Shown piece by piece: positions 37,725 to 47,293 of a stretch of DNA of 64,000 nt; position 1 is the stretch's first letter; the number at the start of each line of letters is the position of its first letter. The position numbers and the translations under genes were made by a program. This stretch comes from Oceanimonas baumannii. GTDB taxonomy: Bacteria > Pseudomonadota > Gammaproteobacteria > Enterobacterales > Aeromonadaceae. The stretch lies in the NCBI RefSeq assembly GCF_002245495.1, contig NZ_NQJF01000009.1:1-64000 (forward strand). Direction: 5' to 3'. The notes beneath the pieces were generated by a model. The model was given only the letters and a program-made list of their open reading frames with translations. It was not told the origin of the DNA and did not search any database.

Positions 37725-38644
37725 ACCTTTTCCACCTCCGGTTTACCCAGAATGCCGGTCGGCATAAACAGCAGCACAAAAATCAGCAGACCAAACGACA
37801 CCACATCCTTATATTCGGTGCTGAAATAAGCACCGGTCATGGCCTCGGTTACCCCAAGCAGCAGGCCACCGAGCACAGCTCCGGGAATACTGCCAATGCC
37901 CCCCAGCACCGCCGCCGTAAAGGCCTTGAGCCCGGCAATAAAACCAATGTAAGGGTTGATCACCCCGTAATAAGAGCCAAGCAACACCCCTGCCACCGCT
38001 GCCAGGGCGGCCCCGATCACAAAGGTAAGAGCAATAATGCTGTTGCTGTTAATACCCAGCAGGTTGGCCATTTTCAGATCTTCGGCACAGGCCCGGCAGG
38101 CCCGTCCCATCCGGGAGCGGGAAATAAACAGCGACAGCAGGGTCATCGCAATAAAAGTAACGACAAAAATAATCAGCTGCATATAAGACAGACTGGCCTG
38201 AAAACCCTCGCCGCCAAAGCTCCAGCCCCCTGGCAACAGGGGAGGAATGGCAATATCCCGGGAGCCTTGTGCCAGACGCATCATGTTCTGCAGAAAGATG
38301 GACATGCCAATCGCCGAAATCAGCGCGATCAGCCGTTTGCTGTGACGTAGCGGCCGGTAAGCCACCCGTTCAATGGAATAGCCATAAACACTGGTGATGA
38401 TAATACTGACCAGAAACGCAGAGCTCAGCAGCAAAACCGTACTGTCAATGCCCAGCATGGCCAGTGCCGTCATCACCATAAAAGCGGCATAGGCCCCGAT
38501 CATGTATACCTCGCCATGGGCGAAGTTAATCATGCCGATAATGCCATACACCATGGTGTAACCAATGGCGATCAGAGCATAGGTACTGCCGATGGTGAGG
38601 CCGTTTAGCAGCTGCTGAATAAAATAAAGAAGGGGCTCGGACAT
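37721..38644 (-). CDS. livH: Branched-chain amino acid ABC permease LivH
   Basis: The partner permease, 307 residues and about eight helices, with [20 protein letters not shown] and [16 protein letters not shown] at the N terminus, characteristic of LivH. Separated from livK by a hairpin. Confidence 0.93.
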   Translation of the reverse strand: MSEPLLYFIQQLLNGLTIGSTYALIAIGYTMVYGIIGMINFAHGEVYMIGAYAAFMVMTALAMLGIDSTVLLLSSAFLVSIIITSVYGYSIERVAYRPLRHSKRLIALISAIGMSIFLQNMMRLAQGSRDIAIPPLLPGGWSFGGEGFQASLSYMQLIIFVVTFIAMTLLSLFISRSRMGRACRACAEDLKMANLLGINSNSIIALTFVIGAALAAVAGVLLGSYYGVINPYIGFIAGLKAFTAAVLGGIGSIPGAVLGGLLLGVTEAMTGAYFSTEYKDVVSFGLLIFVLLFMPTGILGKPEVEKV

Positions 38645-38677
38645 ACAACCTTTCCTTGTCGTAGCACGGTGAGCGCC

Positions 38678-38710
38678 GTCAAATCAGGCGGGATACCCCC
38701 GCCTGTTGAC
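38678..38710 (-). terminator. Stem-loop between livK and livH
   Basis: CAGGCGGG (38685-38692) pairs perfectly with CCCGCCTG (38698-38705) over a five-base loop, and GTCAA/TTGAC extends the stem past a two-base bulge. There is no T run, so it more likely stabilises the livK message or lowers read-through into livH than ends all transcription. This would give more binding protein than permease. Confidence 0.6.
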
Positions 38711-38730
38711 GATGAAATATCTTGTCGTGG

Positions 38731-39846
38731 TTAAAGCTGAGTGGAAGAGCCGTCTTTGTGCCACTCAAACACCCCGAACTCAAAGCCTTTGAGATCCCCT
38801 TTTTCATCCCAGGACAGCGGCCCCATTACGGTTTCAACCGGTTCGGAGCGCAGCGCCGTAGCCACGGCTTCCGGATCGGCTCCGGCGCGCCGGATGCCTT
38901 CGGCAATGGCTTCTACCGCCGCATAAGTGGTCCATACAAAGGGCCCGGTAGGATCTTCTCCTTTCGCCTGAATGGCCGCAACGATATCGGCATTCGCCGG
39001 ATCCAGATCGTATTTCTTGGGCAGGGTGACCAGCAGACCTTCCGAGGCATCGCCGGCAATGGAGGTAATATCTTTATGCCCTACGCCTTCCGGCCCCATA
39101 AAGCGGGCACCAAACCCTTTTTCCGCAGACTGACGCAAAATCAACCCCAGCTCAGGGTGATAGCCGCCGTAGTAAACAAAGTCCACCTGCTCTCGCTGCA
39201 GCTTGGCAATCAGCGCCGAGAAGTCCTTGTCACCGGAGGTAATGCCTTCATAGGCCACGACATTGGCGTCGACCTCTTTCAGGGCATCACGCACACTGGA
39301 GGCCAGGCCTTCGCCATATTGTTTTTTGTCGTGAATAATTGCGATACGCTCAGGCTTGACCTTGTCTGTGATATAACGCGCCGCGGTAGGTCCCTGCGCA
39401 CTGTCGAGACCGATAGTGCGCATCACAAATTCAAGACCACGCTCGGTAATGGCAGGGCTGGTGGCCGCCGGAGTTACCATCAGAATGCCTTCATCATCGT
39501 ACACATCGGAGGCCGGCAGGGTGCTGTCGGAGCACAGGTGACCCGCCACAAATTGAATGCCGTCGTTAACAATGCGGTTAGCCACCGCCACTGCCTGCTT
39601 GGGATCGCAGGCATCATCGAACTCCACCGCTTCCAGGGTATGCTCCCCGAGCTTGCCCGATTTATTGAGCAGTTCCACCGCCATGCGACCGCCGGTAAAC
39701 TGCATGTCACCATACTGCGCAACCGGACCGGTAATGGGACCGGCAATGGCGATTTGAATCGTGTCGGCGTTGACAGAAAACGCAGCGCCATATCCCAGGG
39801 CCGCAAACACCGCCAATGCGACCGCCTTTTTATTCCTTGTCACCAT
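38731..39846 (-). CDS. livK: Branched-chain amino acid-binding periplasmic protein
   Basis: Captures Leu/Ile/Val in the periplasm. The 371-residue protein has a signal peptide (ending FSVNA), then [20 protein letters not shown] and the LivJ/K-type [20 protein letters not shown] ligand region. ATG 39846 has AGAGGA eight bases upstream; the frame to 39900 has none. livK or livJ cannot be told apart here. Confidence 0.92.
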   Translation of the reverse strand: MVTRNKKAVALAVFAALGYGAAFSVNADTIQIAIAGPITGPVAQYGDMQFTGGRMAVELLNKSGKLGEHTLEAVEFDDACDPKQAVAVANRIVNDGIQFVAGHLCSDSTLPASDVYDDEGILMVTPAATSPAITERGLEFVMRTIGLDSAQGPTAARYITDKVKPERIAIIHDKKQYGEGLASSVRDALKEVDANVVAYEGITSGDKDFSALIAKLQREQVDFVYYGGYHPELGLILRQSAEKGFGARFMGPEGVGHKDITSIAGDASEGLLVTLPKKYDLDPANADIVAAIQAKGEDPTGPFVWTTYAAVEAIAEGIRRAGADPEAVATALRSEPVETVMGPLSWDEKGDLKGFEFGVFEWHKDGSSTQL

Positions 39847-39987
39847 ACGAACATCCTCTATTCGAACAGGGCGGCCGGAACGGCTCCGGCCGTCTTCCAC
39901 AGTTCTAACCCCTGTACGAAATTAGCACAAGAGGAAAATGCTTCGAATGGGACCAAAAACACGCCGGTAACCACGGAGACCACCGCC

Positions 39988-40233
39988 ATGATGAGCTGCG
40001 AACAGCACGACTATCTTGAAATTGCCTGCCTCTACCACTACGAGATCCGCTTAACCCTGACCACAGGTAAACACATTACCGGTATTGCACTGGACACCTG
40101 CCGTAATGAAAACAAAGAGGAATGCCTGAAACTGAACACGGGCCAGCAAATATACCTGCTGCCGCTGCCGGACCTGGTCAGCATGACCGCCACCAGGCCC
40201 AACCCGCACTTTCAGCATATCGACTTCAGCTAG
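39988..40233 (+). CDS. rof: Rho-binding antiterminator Rof
   Basis: The 81-residue protein (MMSCEQHDYLEIACLYHYEIRL in two parts: MMSCEQHDYLEIAC, LYHYEIRL; then ...LDTCRNENKEECLKL, PLPDLVSMTA) resembles Rof/YaeO, a small Sm-like protein that binds Rho and blocks its RNA entry. It is the tail of a long open frame that runs antisense through livK; GGAG before ATG 39988 marks the true start. It overlaps the convergent GNAT-like gene by 4 bases. Confidence 0.85.
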   Translation: MMSCEQHDYLEIACLYHYEIRLTLTTGKHITGIALDTCRNENKEECLKLNTGQQIYLLPLPDLVSMTATRPNPHFQHIDFS

Positions 40234-41033
40234 GCGGTAACACCTTCGCGGACGGTGCCCTGACTGGCAAAACAGCTGCTGTCGTAATACAGCAACCCGT
40301 GCCGACGGGCCAGCGGTGCCAGCCGGCGAGCAATTTGCCGGCCCATGCGCTGGCCGTTGCGACTGGTGTAGTCGGCATCAAACTGCATGGCCGGAGGTGC
40401 CGGCAGCGCCTCGGGCATGGCGGCAGCCAGCGGCGGCGACAGTACCTTGCAGATCAGCTCACTGACCACCCGGTTGACTGCCGAGCCCACGCCGTAACCC
40501 TGCCACTCCGGCAGCAGATACAGGCTGTTCAGGGTCATTTCCAGTGCCGGTGTCGGCCGCTCTGCGGGAATATCCAAGGCAAAGCTCAGCACCCAGTTGC
40601 CCACCATACGCGGCTGTTCATGCTCATGGTCCAGCAGGGCCACATTGCAGCGATAGTCCATGCCAAAGTCGTGAATACGCGGAGCAGCATCAGCCCATTG
40701 TTCTTCCGGGCGGGTCTCGCCCCAGAACAGGGGCCGGGGCGCATAGATATCTTCATGCTCGTGCAGGGCGCTATGACGAAATCGCTCGAACAAGGGCCTG
40801 TGCTCGGGGTGATGCCAGTCCATCAGCTGTAAAGACAGCCGGTCCAGCCATTCGGGAAATAACCAAGGGTAATCGTAAAATTCATCACGCAGCTGTGTGT
40901 AATCCAGAAGGTGATTCAGGGTCCAGTGACCGCGGCTGAGATAGCCGGCCTCACGAATAAAGGTGTGCTTGAGGTGTTTGAACAGGGGATAAGTATCGGC
41001 GGCCACTCGCCGGCGCTGATGTTGGGCAGGCAT
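40230..41033 (-). CDS. GNAT-like hypothetical protein in the Zur-type operon
   Basis: A 267-residue soluble protein. A stretch with beta-strand then LLPEWQGYGVGSAVNRVVSE (about 160-180) resembles the acetyl-CoA pyrophosphate loop of GNAT enzymes (Q-x-x-G-x-G). The rest (start MPAQHQRRRVAADTYPLFK; end YYDSSCFASQGT) I do not recognise. Its ATG shares a base with the stop of the 34-residue ORF (TAATG), so translation is probably coupled and the two belong to the DUF1826 transcription unit. Substrate unknown. Confidence 0.6.
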   Translation of the reverse strand: MPAQHQRRRVAADTYPLFKHLKHTFIREAGYLSRGHWTLNHLLDYTQLRDEFYDYPWLFPEWLDRLSLQLMDWHHPEHRPLFERFRHSALHEHEDIYAPRPLFWGETRPEEQWADAAPRIHDFGMDYRCNVALLDHEHEQPRMVGNWVLSFALDIPAERPTPALEMTLNSLYLLPEWQGYGVGSAVNRVVSELICKVLSPPLAAAMPEALPAPPAMQFDADYTSRNGQRMGRQIARRLAPLARRHGLLYYDSSCFASQGTVREGVTA

Positions 41034-41137
41034 TAGGTAAACCACCCCTTCTCGCTGTATTCACCGGTGGCCACACACAGCAGGGGCCGCGCCGCCAGGC
41101 TGATACCGCCCGGTCGTTCACAATGAGAAAACTGCAT
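41033..41137 (-). CDS. 34-residue small ORF coupled to GNAT-like gene
   Basis: It reads MQFSHCERPGGISLAARP then LLCVATGEYSEKGWFT. GGAGA stands about eight bases before ATG 41137, and its TAA overlaps the next ATG. It lies 76 bases after DUF1826. It has two Cys and one His but no recognisable metal motif. It may be a small protein or a coupling leader; no family recognised. Confidence 0.5.
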   Translation of the reverse strand: MQFSHCERPGGISLAARPLLCVATGEYSEKGWFT

Positions 41138-41213
41138 AGGCTTTGTCTCCGTTTTTGACACAAAGCAAGGTATTGTAAAAGCCGGTTTGCCCATGTAAAG
41201 GCCGGGCGGATTA

Positions 41214-41828
41214 CTATTCGCCGAAATCCATCGACAGAAATAATCGGCGATAGCCGGTGGGCACCGGCGGTGAACGGTGCCACAGGCCGTAGCCTTCCTG
41301 CCCCTGCCAGCCTTCACCTTTCATCAGCGCCACGTCTCCTGCCATCAGTTGCTGCCACTGCTCAGGCTCCTCGCCATTTTTCTCCAGCAACTGGTCCCGC
41401 TGCGGTGTATTCAGCCAGTGCGTGCCCGGACCGCAATAGGTAGTGACCAGCCGGCAGGGCAGCCGGTCGGTATGAAAACGCGGGCACATGGCGGTTTGCA
41501 GACTGGCCAGCCGCACTCCTACCCGTTTCAGCTCAAACAGGCAGGCAAACATTTCCGCCAGCTGCTGTATATCACCCACCAATGCCTGACGACCCGGTAA
41601 CTCCGGTAATTTCCCGGTCAGCCCCTCTGCCACCCTTTCGGGCGGCAGCAGCTCGCGCACACTGATGCGACTGTCTGCCTGCAACAACCGCTGTACATAG
41701 CTGTTCACCTCAGCCGGCAGCGGGCGTTGCCACACCGCCAGATTGCAACCAGGCTGATAGATATTCGTAAAAACGGCAGGCTGACTGGCGATAGCGGTAC
41801 GGGGTAACGGCAGTTCAGTAATGCTCAT
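41214..41828 (-). CDS. DUF1826-family protein
   Basis: A 204-residue soluble protein (QPGCNLAVWQRPLP, CPRFHTDRLPCRLVTTYCGPGTHW, then GWQGQEGYGLWHRSPPVP, LFLSMDFG; quoted in parts). The central CPRFHTD...P.RL.TTY.GPGT block recalls 2-oxoglutarate/Fe dioxygenase-like DUF1826 proteins. These genes tend to lie beside COG0523 GTPases under Zur control, as here. ATG 41828 has AAGGA eight bases upstream. Biochemical role unknown. Confidence 0.75.
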   Translation of the reverse strand: MSITELPLPRTAIASQPAVFTNIYQPGCNLAVWQRPLPAEVNSYVQRLLQADSRISVRELLPPERVAEGLTGKLPELPGRQALVGDIQQLAEMFACLFELKRVGVRLASLQTAMCPRFHTDRLPCRLVTTYCGPGTHWLNTPQRDQLLEKNGEEPEQWQQLMAGDVALMKGEGWQGQEGYGLWHRSPPVPTGYRRLFLSMDFGE

Positions 41829-41867
41829 GACCAAAGTTCCTTGCTGATACACGGAATGAATAATTCG

Positions 41868-41887
41868 TGTTATGTTATAACAACTAA
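41868..41887. promoter_or_regulatory. Zur-like operator between divergent zinc genes
   Basis: The palindrome TGTTATAACA (41873-41882) within TGTTATGTTATAACAACT resembles the gammaproteobacterial Zur box (core ATGTTATA...TATAACAT). It lies in the 98-base gap between the DUF1826 gene and the GTPase gene, placed to control both. The match is by eye and the outer half sites are weak. Confidence 0.55.
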
Positions 41888-41926
41888 AATCATCATAAAC
41901 CATGGTAAGCAAGCGGAGCAAACATC

Positions 41927-43126
41927 ATGTCCAGCGATTCCCCCCTTCCCGTCACCGTGTTGTCCGGTTTTCTCGGTGCCGGAAAGACCACGGTCCTGAA
42001 CCATATTCTTAATAACCGCCAGGGTCTGCGGGTGGCTGTTATCGTCAATGACATGAGCGAGGTGAATATTGATGCAGCCACCATACAGCAGCAGGTAAGC
42101 CTGCATCGGGGAGAGGATCGGCTGGTGGAAATGAGCAACGGCTGCATCTGCTGTACCCTGCGCGAGGATCTGCTCCAGGAAGTGCGCCGGCTGGCCACCG
42201 AGAACCGCTTCGACTGCCTGGTGATCGAGTCTACCGGCATCTCTGAGCCAATGTCGGTGGCCGAAACCTTCACCTTTGAAGGCGAGGATGGTCAGTGCCT
42301 GAATGATGTTGCCCGGCTTGATACGCTGGTAACAGTGGTGGACGCGGTTAACTTTCTCGCCGACTTTCAGGCTGCCGACGCCCTTGCCGAGCGGGGCGAA
42401 AGTCTGGGCGAGGAGGACGAACGCAGTGTGACCGATCTGCTGATAGAACAGATAGAATTCTGCGACCTGCTGCTGGTGAACAAGACCGATCTGGTGACGG
42501 CAGCGCAACTGGCGGAGCTGACCTCCATCCTCACCCGGCTCAACCCGGAAGCAGAGATCCTGCCCATTAGCCAGGGTCGGGTGCCGCTGAACAAACTGCT
42601 GGCCACACAACGCTTTAACTTTGAACGAGCCGCCAATGCGCCCGGCTGGCTGCAGGAACTGCGCGGCGAGCACACCCCGGAAACCGAGGAATATGGCATC
42701 GGCAGCTTCGTCTATCGCGCCCGCCGTCCCTTCCACCCCCAACGCTTCTTCGACTTTCTGCACCGGCCCCGGGAGCAGGGCCGGCTGCTGCGATCCAAGG
42801 GTTTTTTCTGGCTGGCAAGCCGCCCGGATCTGGCCGGTCAGTGGAACCAGGCCGGCGGCATCGCCTACCATGGTGGAGCTGGCCTGTTCTGGCAGGCGGT
42901 GCCCGAAGAAAACTGGCCCGAGGAGGAAGAAAGCCGGGAGCACATTATGGCCAGTTGGGCCGAACCCTATGGCGACCGCCGCCAGGAACTGGTATTTATC
43001 GGCCAGGGACTGGACCAGAGCGGGTTGTGTAGCGAACTCGACACCTGCCTGCTGACCGATGCAGAGATGCTGCCGGGCCCCGGTGCCTGGCAGCGGCTGC
43101 CCGATCCCTTTCCGGCCTGGGAGTAG
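41927..43126 (+). CDS. COG0523 (CobW-type) GTPase, putative zinc chaperone
   Basis: The 399-residue G3E-family GTPase has Walker [10 protein letters not shown] (14-22), the metal-binding CxCC site GCICC (Cys73, 75, 76) and a GTP-base motif NKTD, followed by the CobW C-terminal domain (about 255-370, [16 protein letters not shown]). Members next to Zur boxes (ZigA/YeiR types) deliver zinc to client enzymes under zinc limitation. The context and the Zur-like site favour that over cobalt or nitrile hydratase roles. Confidence 0.85.
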   Translation: MSSDSPLPVTVLSGFLGAGKTTVLNHILNNRQGLRVAVIVNDMSEVNIDAATIQQQVSLHRGEDRLVEMSNGCICCTLREDLLQEVRRLATENRFDCLVIESTGISEPMSVAETFTFEGEDGQCLNDVARLDTLVTVVDAVNFLADFQAADALAERGESLGEEDERSVTDLLIEQIEFCDLLLVNKTDLVTAAQLAELTSILTRLNPEAEILPISQGRVPLNKLLATQRFNFERAANAPGWLQELRGEHTPETEEYGIGSFVYRARRPFHPQRFFDFLHRPREQGRLLRSKGFFWLASRPDLAGQWNQAGGIAYHGGAGLFWQAVPEENWPEEEESREHIMASWAEPYGDRRQELVFIGQGLDQSGLCSELDTCLLTDAEMLPGPGAWQRLPDPFPAWE

Positions 43127-43185
43127 ACGGCGCAAAGGTCGCTGACGCACAATAACCGCCATTGTTAAGCCGTTGAGTCCGTTCA

Positions 43186-43671
43186 ATGAAAACCAATCTG
43201 ATCACCCGTGCCGGCTGGCATAAGCTGGATGAGGAGCTTAAATACCTGTGGAAGGTGGAGCGTCCCGCCGTCACCCAGTCGGTATCGGAAGCCGCCGCCC
43301 TCGGCGACCGCAGCGAAAATGCAGAATATATCTACGGTAAAAAGAGGCTACGGGAGATTGATCGCCGGGTACGCTACCTGATGAAACGGCTGGAAGCAGT
43401 TAAAATCATCGACCACGACCCGCGCCAGAACGGCAAGGTGTTTTTTGGCGCCTGGGTGGAGCTGGAAAATGAGGAAGGCGAGGTGGTGCGTTACCGCATT
43501 GTCGGCCCTGATGAAATCGACACCAAAAACAACCACATCACCATCGACTCCCCAATGGCCCGGGCGCTGATCGGCAAGCAGACCGACGATGAAGTGCAGG
43601 TAAAAACACCGGCAGGAGTAAAAGAGTGGTACATCAATAAAATTCAGTACCAGCCTTTTGAACAGGAGTAG
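43186..43671 (+). CDS. greB: Transcript cleavage factor GreB
   Basis: Rescues backtracked RNA polymerase. The 161-residue protein has an N-terminal coiled coil with the acidic tip DRSENAEY and GreB-type basic surface (YGKKRLREIDRRVRYLMKR), then a C-terminal FKBP-like domain. greB is followed by tex in E. coli too, though here a two-component system intervenes. Confidence 0.94.
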   Translation: MKTNLITRAGWHKLDEELKYLWKVERPAVTQSVSEAAALGDRSENAEYIYGKKRLREIDRRVRYLMKRLEAVKIIDHDPRQNGKVFFGAWVELENEEGEVVRYRIVGPDEIDTKNNHITIDSPMARALIGKQTDDEVQVKTPAGVKEWYINKIQYQPFEQE

Positions 43672-43686
43672 TCGCCGTCAGCCCCG

Positions 43687-45051
43687 CTACTCCAGCCAGC
43701 GATACAGGGTGCGGCGGGTAATCCCCAGAATATCCGCCGCCCGCCGTTTGTTGCCCCCGGTGGCCGTCAGCACCCGGTGAATGTGCTGACGCTGAACGGT
43801 CTCCAGGCTAGGCAGGGTGTCGGCGTCTTCCGGTAATACCCCGTCGCTGGTTACCGGTTCAAATACCGGCCCGGCCTGCTCAAGAATACGCTGAGGCAGG
43901 TGCTGCACTTCAATCAGCCCGCCATCACAGAAGGTCGCCGCACGCTCCACAGCATTTTGCAGCTCCCGCACATTGCCCGGAAAGGAATATTGCTGCAGCA
44001 AGGCCTGCGCCTCATCACTGAAGCCTTTTACACTGCGCTGCTGACGGGCGTTAAACCGGGCCAGAAAAAAGCCCGCCAGTCGTTGAATGTCATCTCCCCG
44101 CTCCCGCAAGGGCGGAATTTGCAACGCAAAGGTTTCCAGCCGGTAAAACAGGTCCTCCCGGAAACTACCATCGGCAACCGCTTCCGTTAGATTGCGATTG
44201 GTCGCGGCAATAATGCGCACATCCAGCTGAATTTCGTGGTCACTGCCCACCGGCCTGATTTTGCCGTCCTGCAACACCCGCAACAGCTTGGCCTGCAGCG
44301 GCAACGGCATTTCGCCCATTTCATCCAGTAACAGGGTGCCGCCGTCCGCCTGCTGAAACAATCCGGCACGCCGGCTTTTTGCCCCGGTAAAGGCACCCGC
44401 CGCATGGCCGAAAAACTCACTTTCCATCAGTTCACCGGGAATGCCACCACAATTCACCACCATATAGGGGCCTTTACTGCGTGGGCTTTGCTCGTGCAGG
44501 GCCCGGGAAACCAGCTCTTTGCCGGTACCGCTCTCTCCCTGCACCAGCACGGGACCATCCGCCGTGGCGACCTGACGGATCTGATGGAACAGCTGCTGCA
44601 TCGCCGGGCTCTGCCCGATAATGCCGTTAAACTGCTCCATGGCCAGCATATTCCGGTACTGCTGCACCTCGCTGCGCAGGCGGCGGTTCTCCAGCAGGCG
44701 GCTGACGGTCAGCAGAAAATGATCCATTTCCAATGGCTTGGTCAGGAAGTCATCGGCACCGGCCTGCAGCGCTTTCACCGCCTGCTGTACCGAGCCAAAC
44801 GCCGTAATGATTAACACCGCCGGGGGCATTTCCTGTGCTTTCAGTGCCGGTAACAGACTGAGGCCGTCCTTGCCCGGTAAACGCAGGTCGCTTATCAGCA
44901 GATCCGGCGATTGCGTCTGCAGCCAGTGCAAGCCCTGCTCCGCATCGCCGCAGGACGTCACCCGGTAACCTTCTGCCTCCAGTTCTTCTTCCAGCAGCTC
45001 CCGCAAGGCGCTGTCGTCTTCCACCAGCAAAATATGTTCAGACTTTGCCAT
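43687..45051 (-). CDS. Sigma54-dependent response regulator (NtrC family)
   Basis: The 454-residue regulator has a receiver domain with Asp55 ([10 protein letters not shown]), an AAA+ sigma54-activation domain with Walker A GESGTGKE and the GAFTGA loop that contacts sigma54, and a C-terminal Fis-type helix-turn-helix ([19 protein letters not shown]). It is encoded 2 bases after its sensor kinase. Its best local target is the DUF4168 gene, which has a -24/-12-like promoter on the far side of the kinase gene. Confidence 0.92.
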   Translation of the reverse strand: MAKSEHILLVEDDSALRELLEEELEAEGYRVTSCGDAEQGLHWLQTQSPDLLISDLRLPGKDGLSLLPALKAQEMPPAVLIITAFGSVQQAVKALQAGADDFLTKPLEMDHFLLTVSRLLENRRLRSEVQQYRNMLAMEQFNGIIGQSPAMQQLFHQIRQVATADGPVLVQGESGTGKELVSRALHEQSPRSKGPYMVVNCGGIPGELMESEFFGHAAGAFTGAKSRRAGLFQQADGGTLLLDEMGEMPLPLQAKLLRVLQDGKIRPVGSDHEIQLDVRIIAATNRNLTEAVADGSFREDLFYRLETFALQIPPLRERGDDIQRLAGFFLARFNARQQRSVKGFSDEAQALLQQYSFPGNVRELQNAVERAATFCDGGLIEVQHLPQRILEQAGPVFEPVTSDGVLPEDADTLPSLETVQRQHIHRVLTATGGNKRRAADILGITRRTLYRWLE

Positions 45052-45053
45052 GG

Positions 45054-46565
45054 CTATGCCTCCTTTGACGGTCGGTTCAGGGGCAGCAACAAACAGGCTT
45101 CACAGCCGCCCTCGGCACGGTTCGCGATGGTAAAGTCTCCCCCCTGCTCTTCCGCTACCGCCAGTACAATGGCCAGCCCCAGCCCGGTCCCTTCACCCGG
45201 TGATTTAGTAGTAAAGAAAGGTTCGGTCAGGGTGTTTGCATCATGACCTTCAGGCAGCCCGGAACCGTTATCGGTAACACAGATTTTCAGCCTGTCATTA
45301 TCCAGAGAGGCAGCAATACCAATATGCTCTGCGCCTGCCTGTAACGCATTACGTAATAAATTCAGCAACGCCAATTCAAGCCGTCCCGCATCCGCCGGAA
45401 ACAGGGGAAGATCCGACTCAGCCTGTGGCGTTAACCGGCAACCCTGCGCCTCCAGCTCCGGAACCATGGCAGCCGATACTTCCTCTATCAGCCGGGCGGC
45501 AGACAGCCTGCGTGGCTGGGTGGCGGCAGGCCGGCAATAGTCCAGTAAATGTCGCACTGTACGGGTAAGTCGCTGCACCTGAGAACGAATTCCGCTCAGG
45601 TTGCGCTGCTGCTGTTCATTCAGGCTGCCGGCTCGTTCCAGCCGTCGGGCCCGGCCGTCTATCACACTTAAAGGCGCCCCCAGCTCATGCGCAATGCCCC
45701 GGGCCATACTACCGATAGCGGCCATTTTTTCATTATCCTTCAGCTGCGCCAGCAGCCGGGTTTCCGCTGCCCTGTGAGCATCCAGACTTTGATTGGCCTG
45801 CTCTATACTGTCCAGCATCTCATTCAGCCCCAGCGCCAGGCTGGCTACCTCCTGTGGCCCGTTTAATGCCGCCCGGTGTGACAAGTCGCCATTTTTTACC
45901 CGGTTCATATGATTCAGCAACCGATCCACATGACGGCCCACACCGCCGTAATGCCCCAGCAACACGCCGGTCAGAATAACCAGGCTAAACAGCCCCCAGC
46001 TTGCCCAGGCAATTACGCTGAACTGCCGCCAGGCGCGATCAAAGTCACTGGCCCGGCGCGAGATCTGAATCAACCCCCGGATTTGGCCTGCGGTATCAAA
46101 CACCGGCAGAAAATGTGAAAAAAGACGCTGGCCATCCACCCGGTTAAACGCTTCCTGACTTTCCCCGGTAAAACGAATACGGGCCGGAATGGTACTGGCA
46201 GACAAATCTTTCACTGAAAAGCCGGCAGCAGCAATGCGGGTACCGTTGACATCAAATACCGAGGCACCGTACACCTCCCCCAGCACAAAGACCGAGCGCA
46301 AGGCCGCAGCCACCGCGGCCATATCGCCGTTATTGACTGCATTGGCAATGGGAATGCTGATGGCCCGCCCCAACAGCTCCAGATCATTTTTCAGCCGTTG
46401 TTCCTGATACTGGTTTGCCTGATCCAGACCAAAACGCATACCCAGGGCGGTAAGCAATACCAACGGCAGCACCACAAACAGCAGCAGGGTGCGCTGCAGG
46501 CCGCTGATTCTCCACCAGCGCACTCGGGCGGGTGTGTTATTTCTGAACGAGTTATTTTTGCTCAT
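45054..46565 (-). CDS. Sensor histidine kinase
   Basis: A 503-residue inner-membrane kinase: first helix about 25-45, periplasmic sensor region (about 46-183), second helix about 184-210, HAMP, then HisKA with ARGIAHELGAPLSV and an HATPase domain with LLNLLRNALQAG, DNGSGLPEG and GEGTGLGLAIV. Signal unknown. Its start is divergent from the DUF4168 gene across a 164-base AT-rich gap. Confidence 0.92.
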   Translation of the reverse strand: MSKNNSFRNNTPARVRWWRISGLQRTLLLFVVLPLVLLTALGMRFGLDQANQYQEQRLKNDLELLGRAISIPIANAVNNGDMAAVAAALRSVFVLGEVYGASVFDVNGTRIAAAGFSVKDLSASTIPARIRFTGESQEAFNRVDGQRLFSHFLPVFDTAGQIRGLIQISRRASDFDRAWRQFSVIAWASWGLFSLVILTGVLLGHYGGVGRHVDRLLNHMNRVKNGDLSHRAALNGPQEVASLALGLNEMLDSIEQANQSLDAHRAAETRLLAQLKDNEKMAAIGSMARGIAHELGAPLSVIDGRARRLERAGSLNEQQQRNLSGIRSQVQRLTRTVRHLLDYCRPAATQPRRLSAARLIEEVSAAMVPELEAQGCRLTPQAESDLPLFPADAGRLELALLNLLRNALQAGAEHIGIAASLDNDRLKICVTDNGSGLPEGHDANTLTEPFFTTKSPGEGTGLGLAIVLAVAEEQGGDFTIANRAEGGCEACLLLPLNRPSKEA

Positions 46566-46677
46566 GTGTCATATATATACATACCGAATCATAAAAACAA
46601 TACGCCCTTGACTTCCATTACCACACCATAAAATATAATTTCATTTGATATCAACAACTTAAATAAAAATGAAATAC

Positions 46678-46694
46678 TTGGCACGCTTCATGTA
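46678..46694 (+). promoter_or_regulatory. Sigma54-like -24/-12 element before DUF4168 gene
   Basis: TTGGCACG (-24) and ATGTA (-12) have GG and GT dinucleotides separated by exactly 10 bases. The -24 half is perfect; the -12 half has GT where GC is expected. It is 36 bases upstream of the ATG. The adjacent sigma54 regulator makes a functional link likely, and the AT-rich 46566-46677 could hold activator sites. Confidence 0.5.
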
Positions 46695-46729
46695 TTAGTG
46701 AGAGTACTTTCAACAAGAGGAGTGCTTTT

Positions 46730-47128
46730 ATGACTAAGCTCAAAACCTTGACCACTGCCATCGCCTTTGCCACTTTCGGTATGACCGCCACCGCAGCCAT
46801 GGCACAGCAGGCGCCGGCACAGGCACCACAGGGTAGCGCACAGGCACAACCATTTGAGCAAGGCCAGCAGTCAGGGCAGATCACCGACGGCGAACTGAAA
46901 AAGTTTATAAAGGCCAATGAAGAAGTCGCTCAGGTGCGGGACGAATTCAGCCAGAAGCTGAACCAGGAAAACGATCAGCAAAAGGCCCAGGAGCTGCAGA
47001 TGCAGGCTCAGGAAGAAATGCAGAAAGCCGTAGAAAATAACGATCTTGATGCTTCCACTTACAACACCATTGCAGCCCGCCTGCAAACGGATCCTGAATT
47101 GCAAGATCGCCTCAGCGCACTGCAATAA
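46730..47128 (+). CDS. Exported DUF4168 protein
   Basis: A 132-residue protein with a signal peptide (cleavage after AMA), a Gln/Ala/Pro-rich linker (residues 25-48) and a C-terminal helical DUF4168 domain (about 50-130, GELKKFIKANEEVAQVRDEF; LQTDPELQDRLSAL). Function unknown; probably periplasmic. A GAGGAG sequence lies about eight bases before the ATG. It is probably driven by the neighbouring sigma54 two-component system and ends in a strong terminator. Confidence 0.82.
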   Translation: MTKLKTLTTAIAFATFGMTATAAMAQQAPAQAPQGSAQAQPFEQGQQSGQITDGELKKFIKANEEVAQVRDEFSQKLNQENDQQKAQELQMQAQEEMQKAVENNDLDASTYNTIAARLQTDPELQDRLSALQ

Positions 47129-47145
47129 ATGACCATCATCATAGC

Positions 47146-47167
47146 GGGGCCTTCGGGCCCCTTTTTT
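47146..47167 (+). terminator. Intrinsic terminator after DUF4168 gene
   Basis: GGGGCC, a UUCG tetraloop, GGCCCC and six T, beginning 17 bases after the stop codon. Confidence 0.92.
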
Positions 47168-47293
47168 GTTGGACGCCCCCACCCCCGCCAGTTTCACTCC
47201 TCTTCTTTAGCCGGCCTTTCTGTTTCATAATGCCCGCCCTGCTTTCTTTACTAATGCAAGCCGGGCGAGCACCCGCTGCCGGAGCACATGCTG

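Noticed and set aside
38722-39987. Long upstream extension of the rof frame
   Set aside because: Antisense to livK; only the last 81 codons, after a ribosome site, match a known protein.
41870-43186. 438-residue open frame on the minus strand
   Set aside because: Antisense to the COG0523 GTPase, whose GAGKT and CICC motifs are unmistakable.
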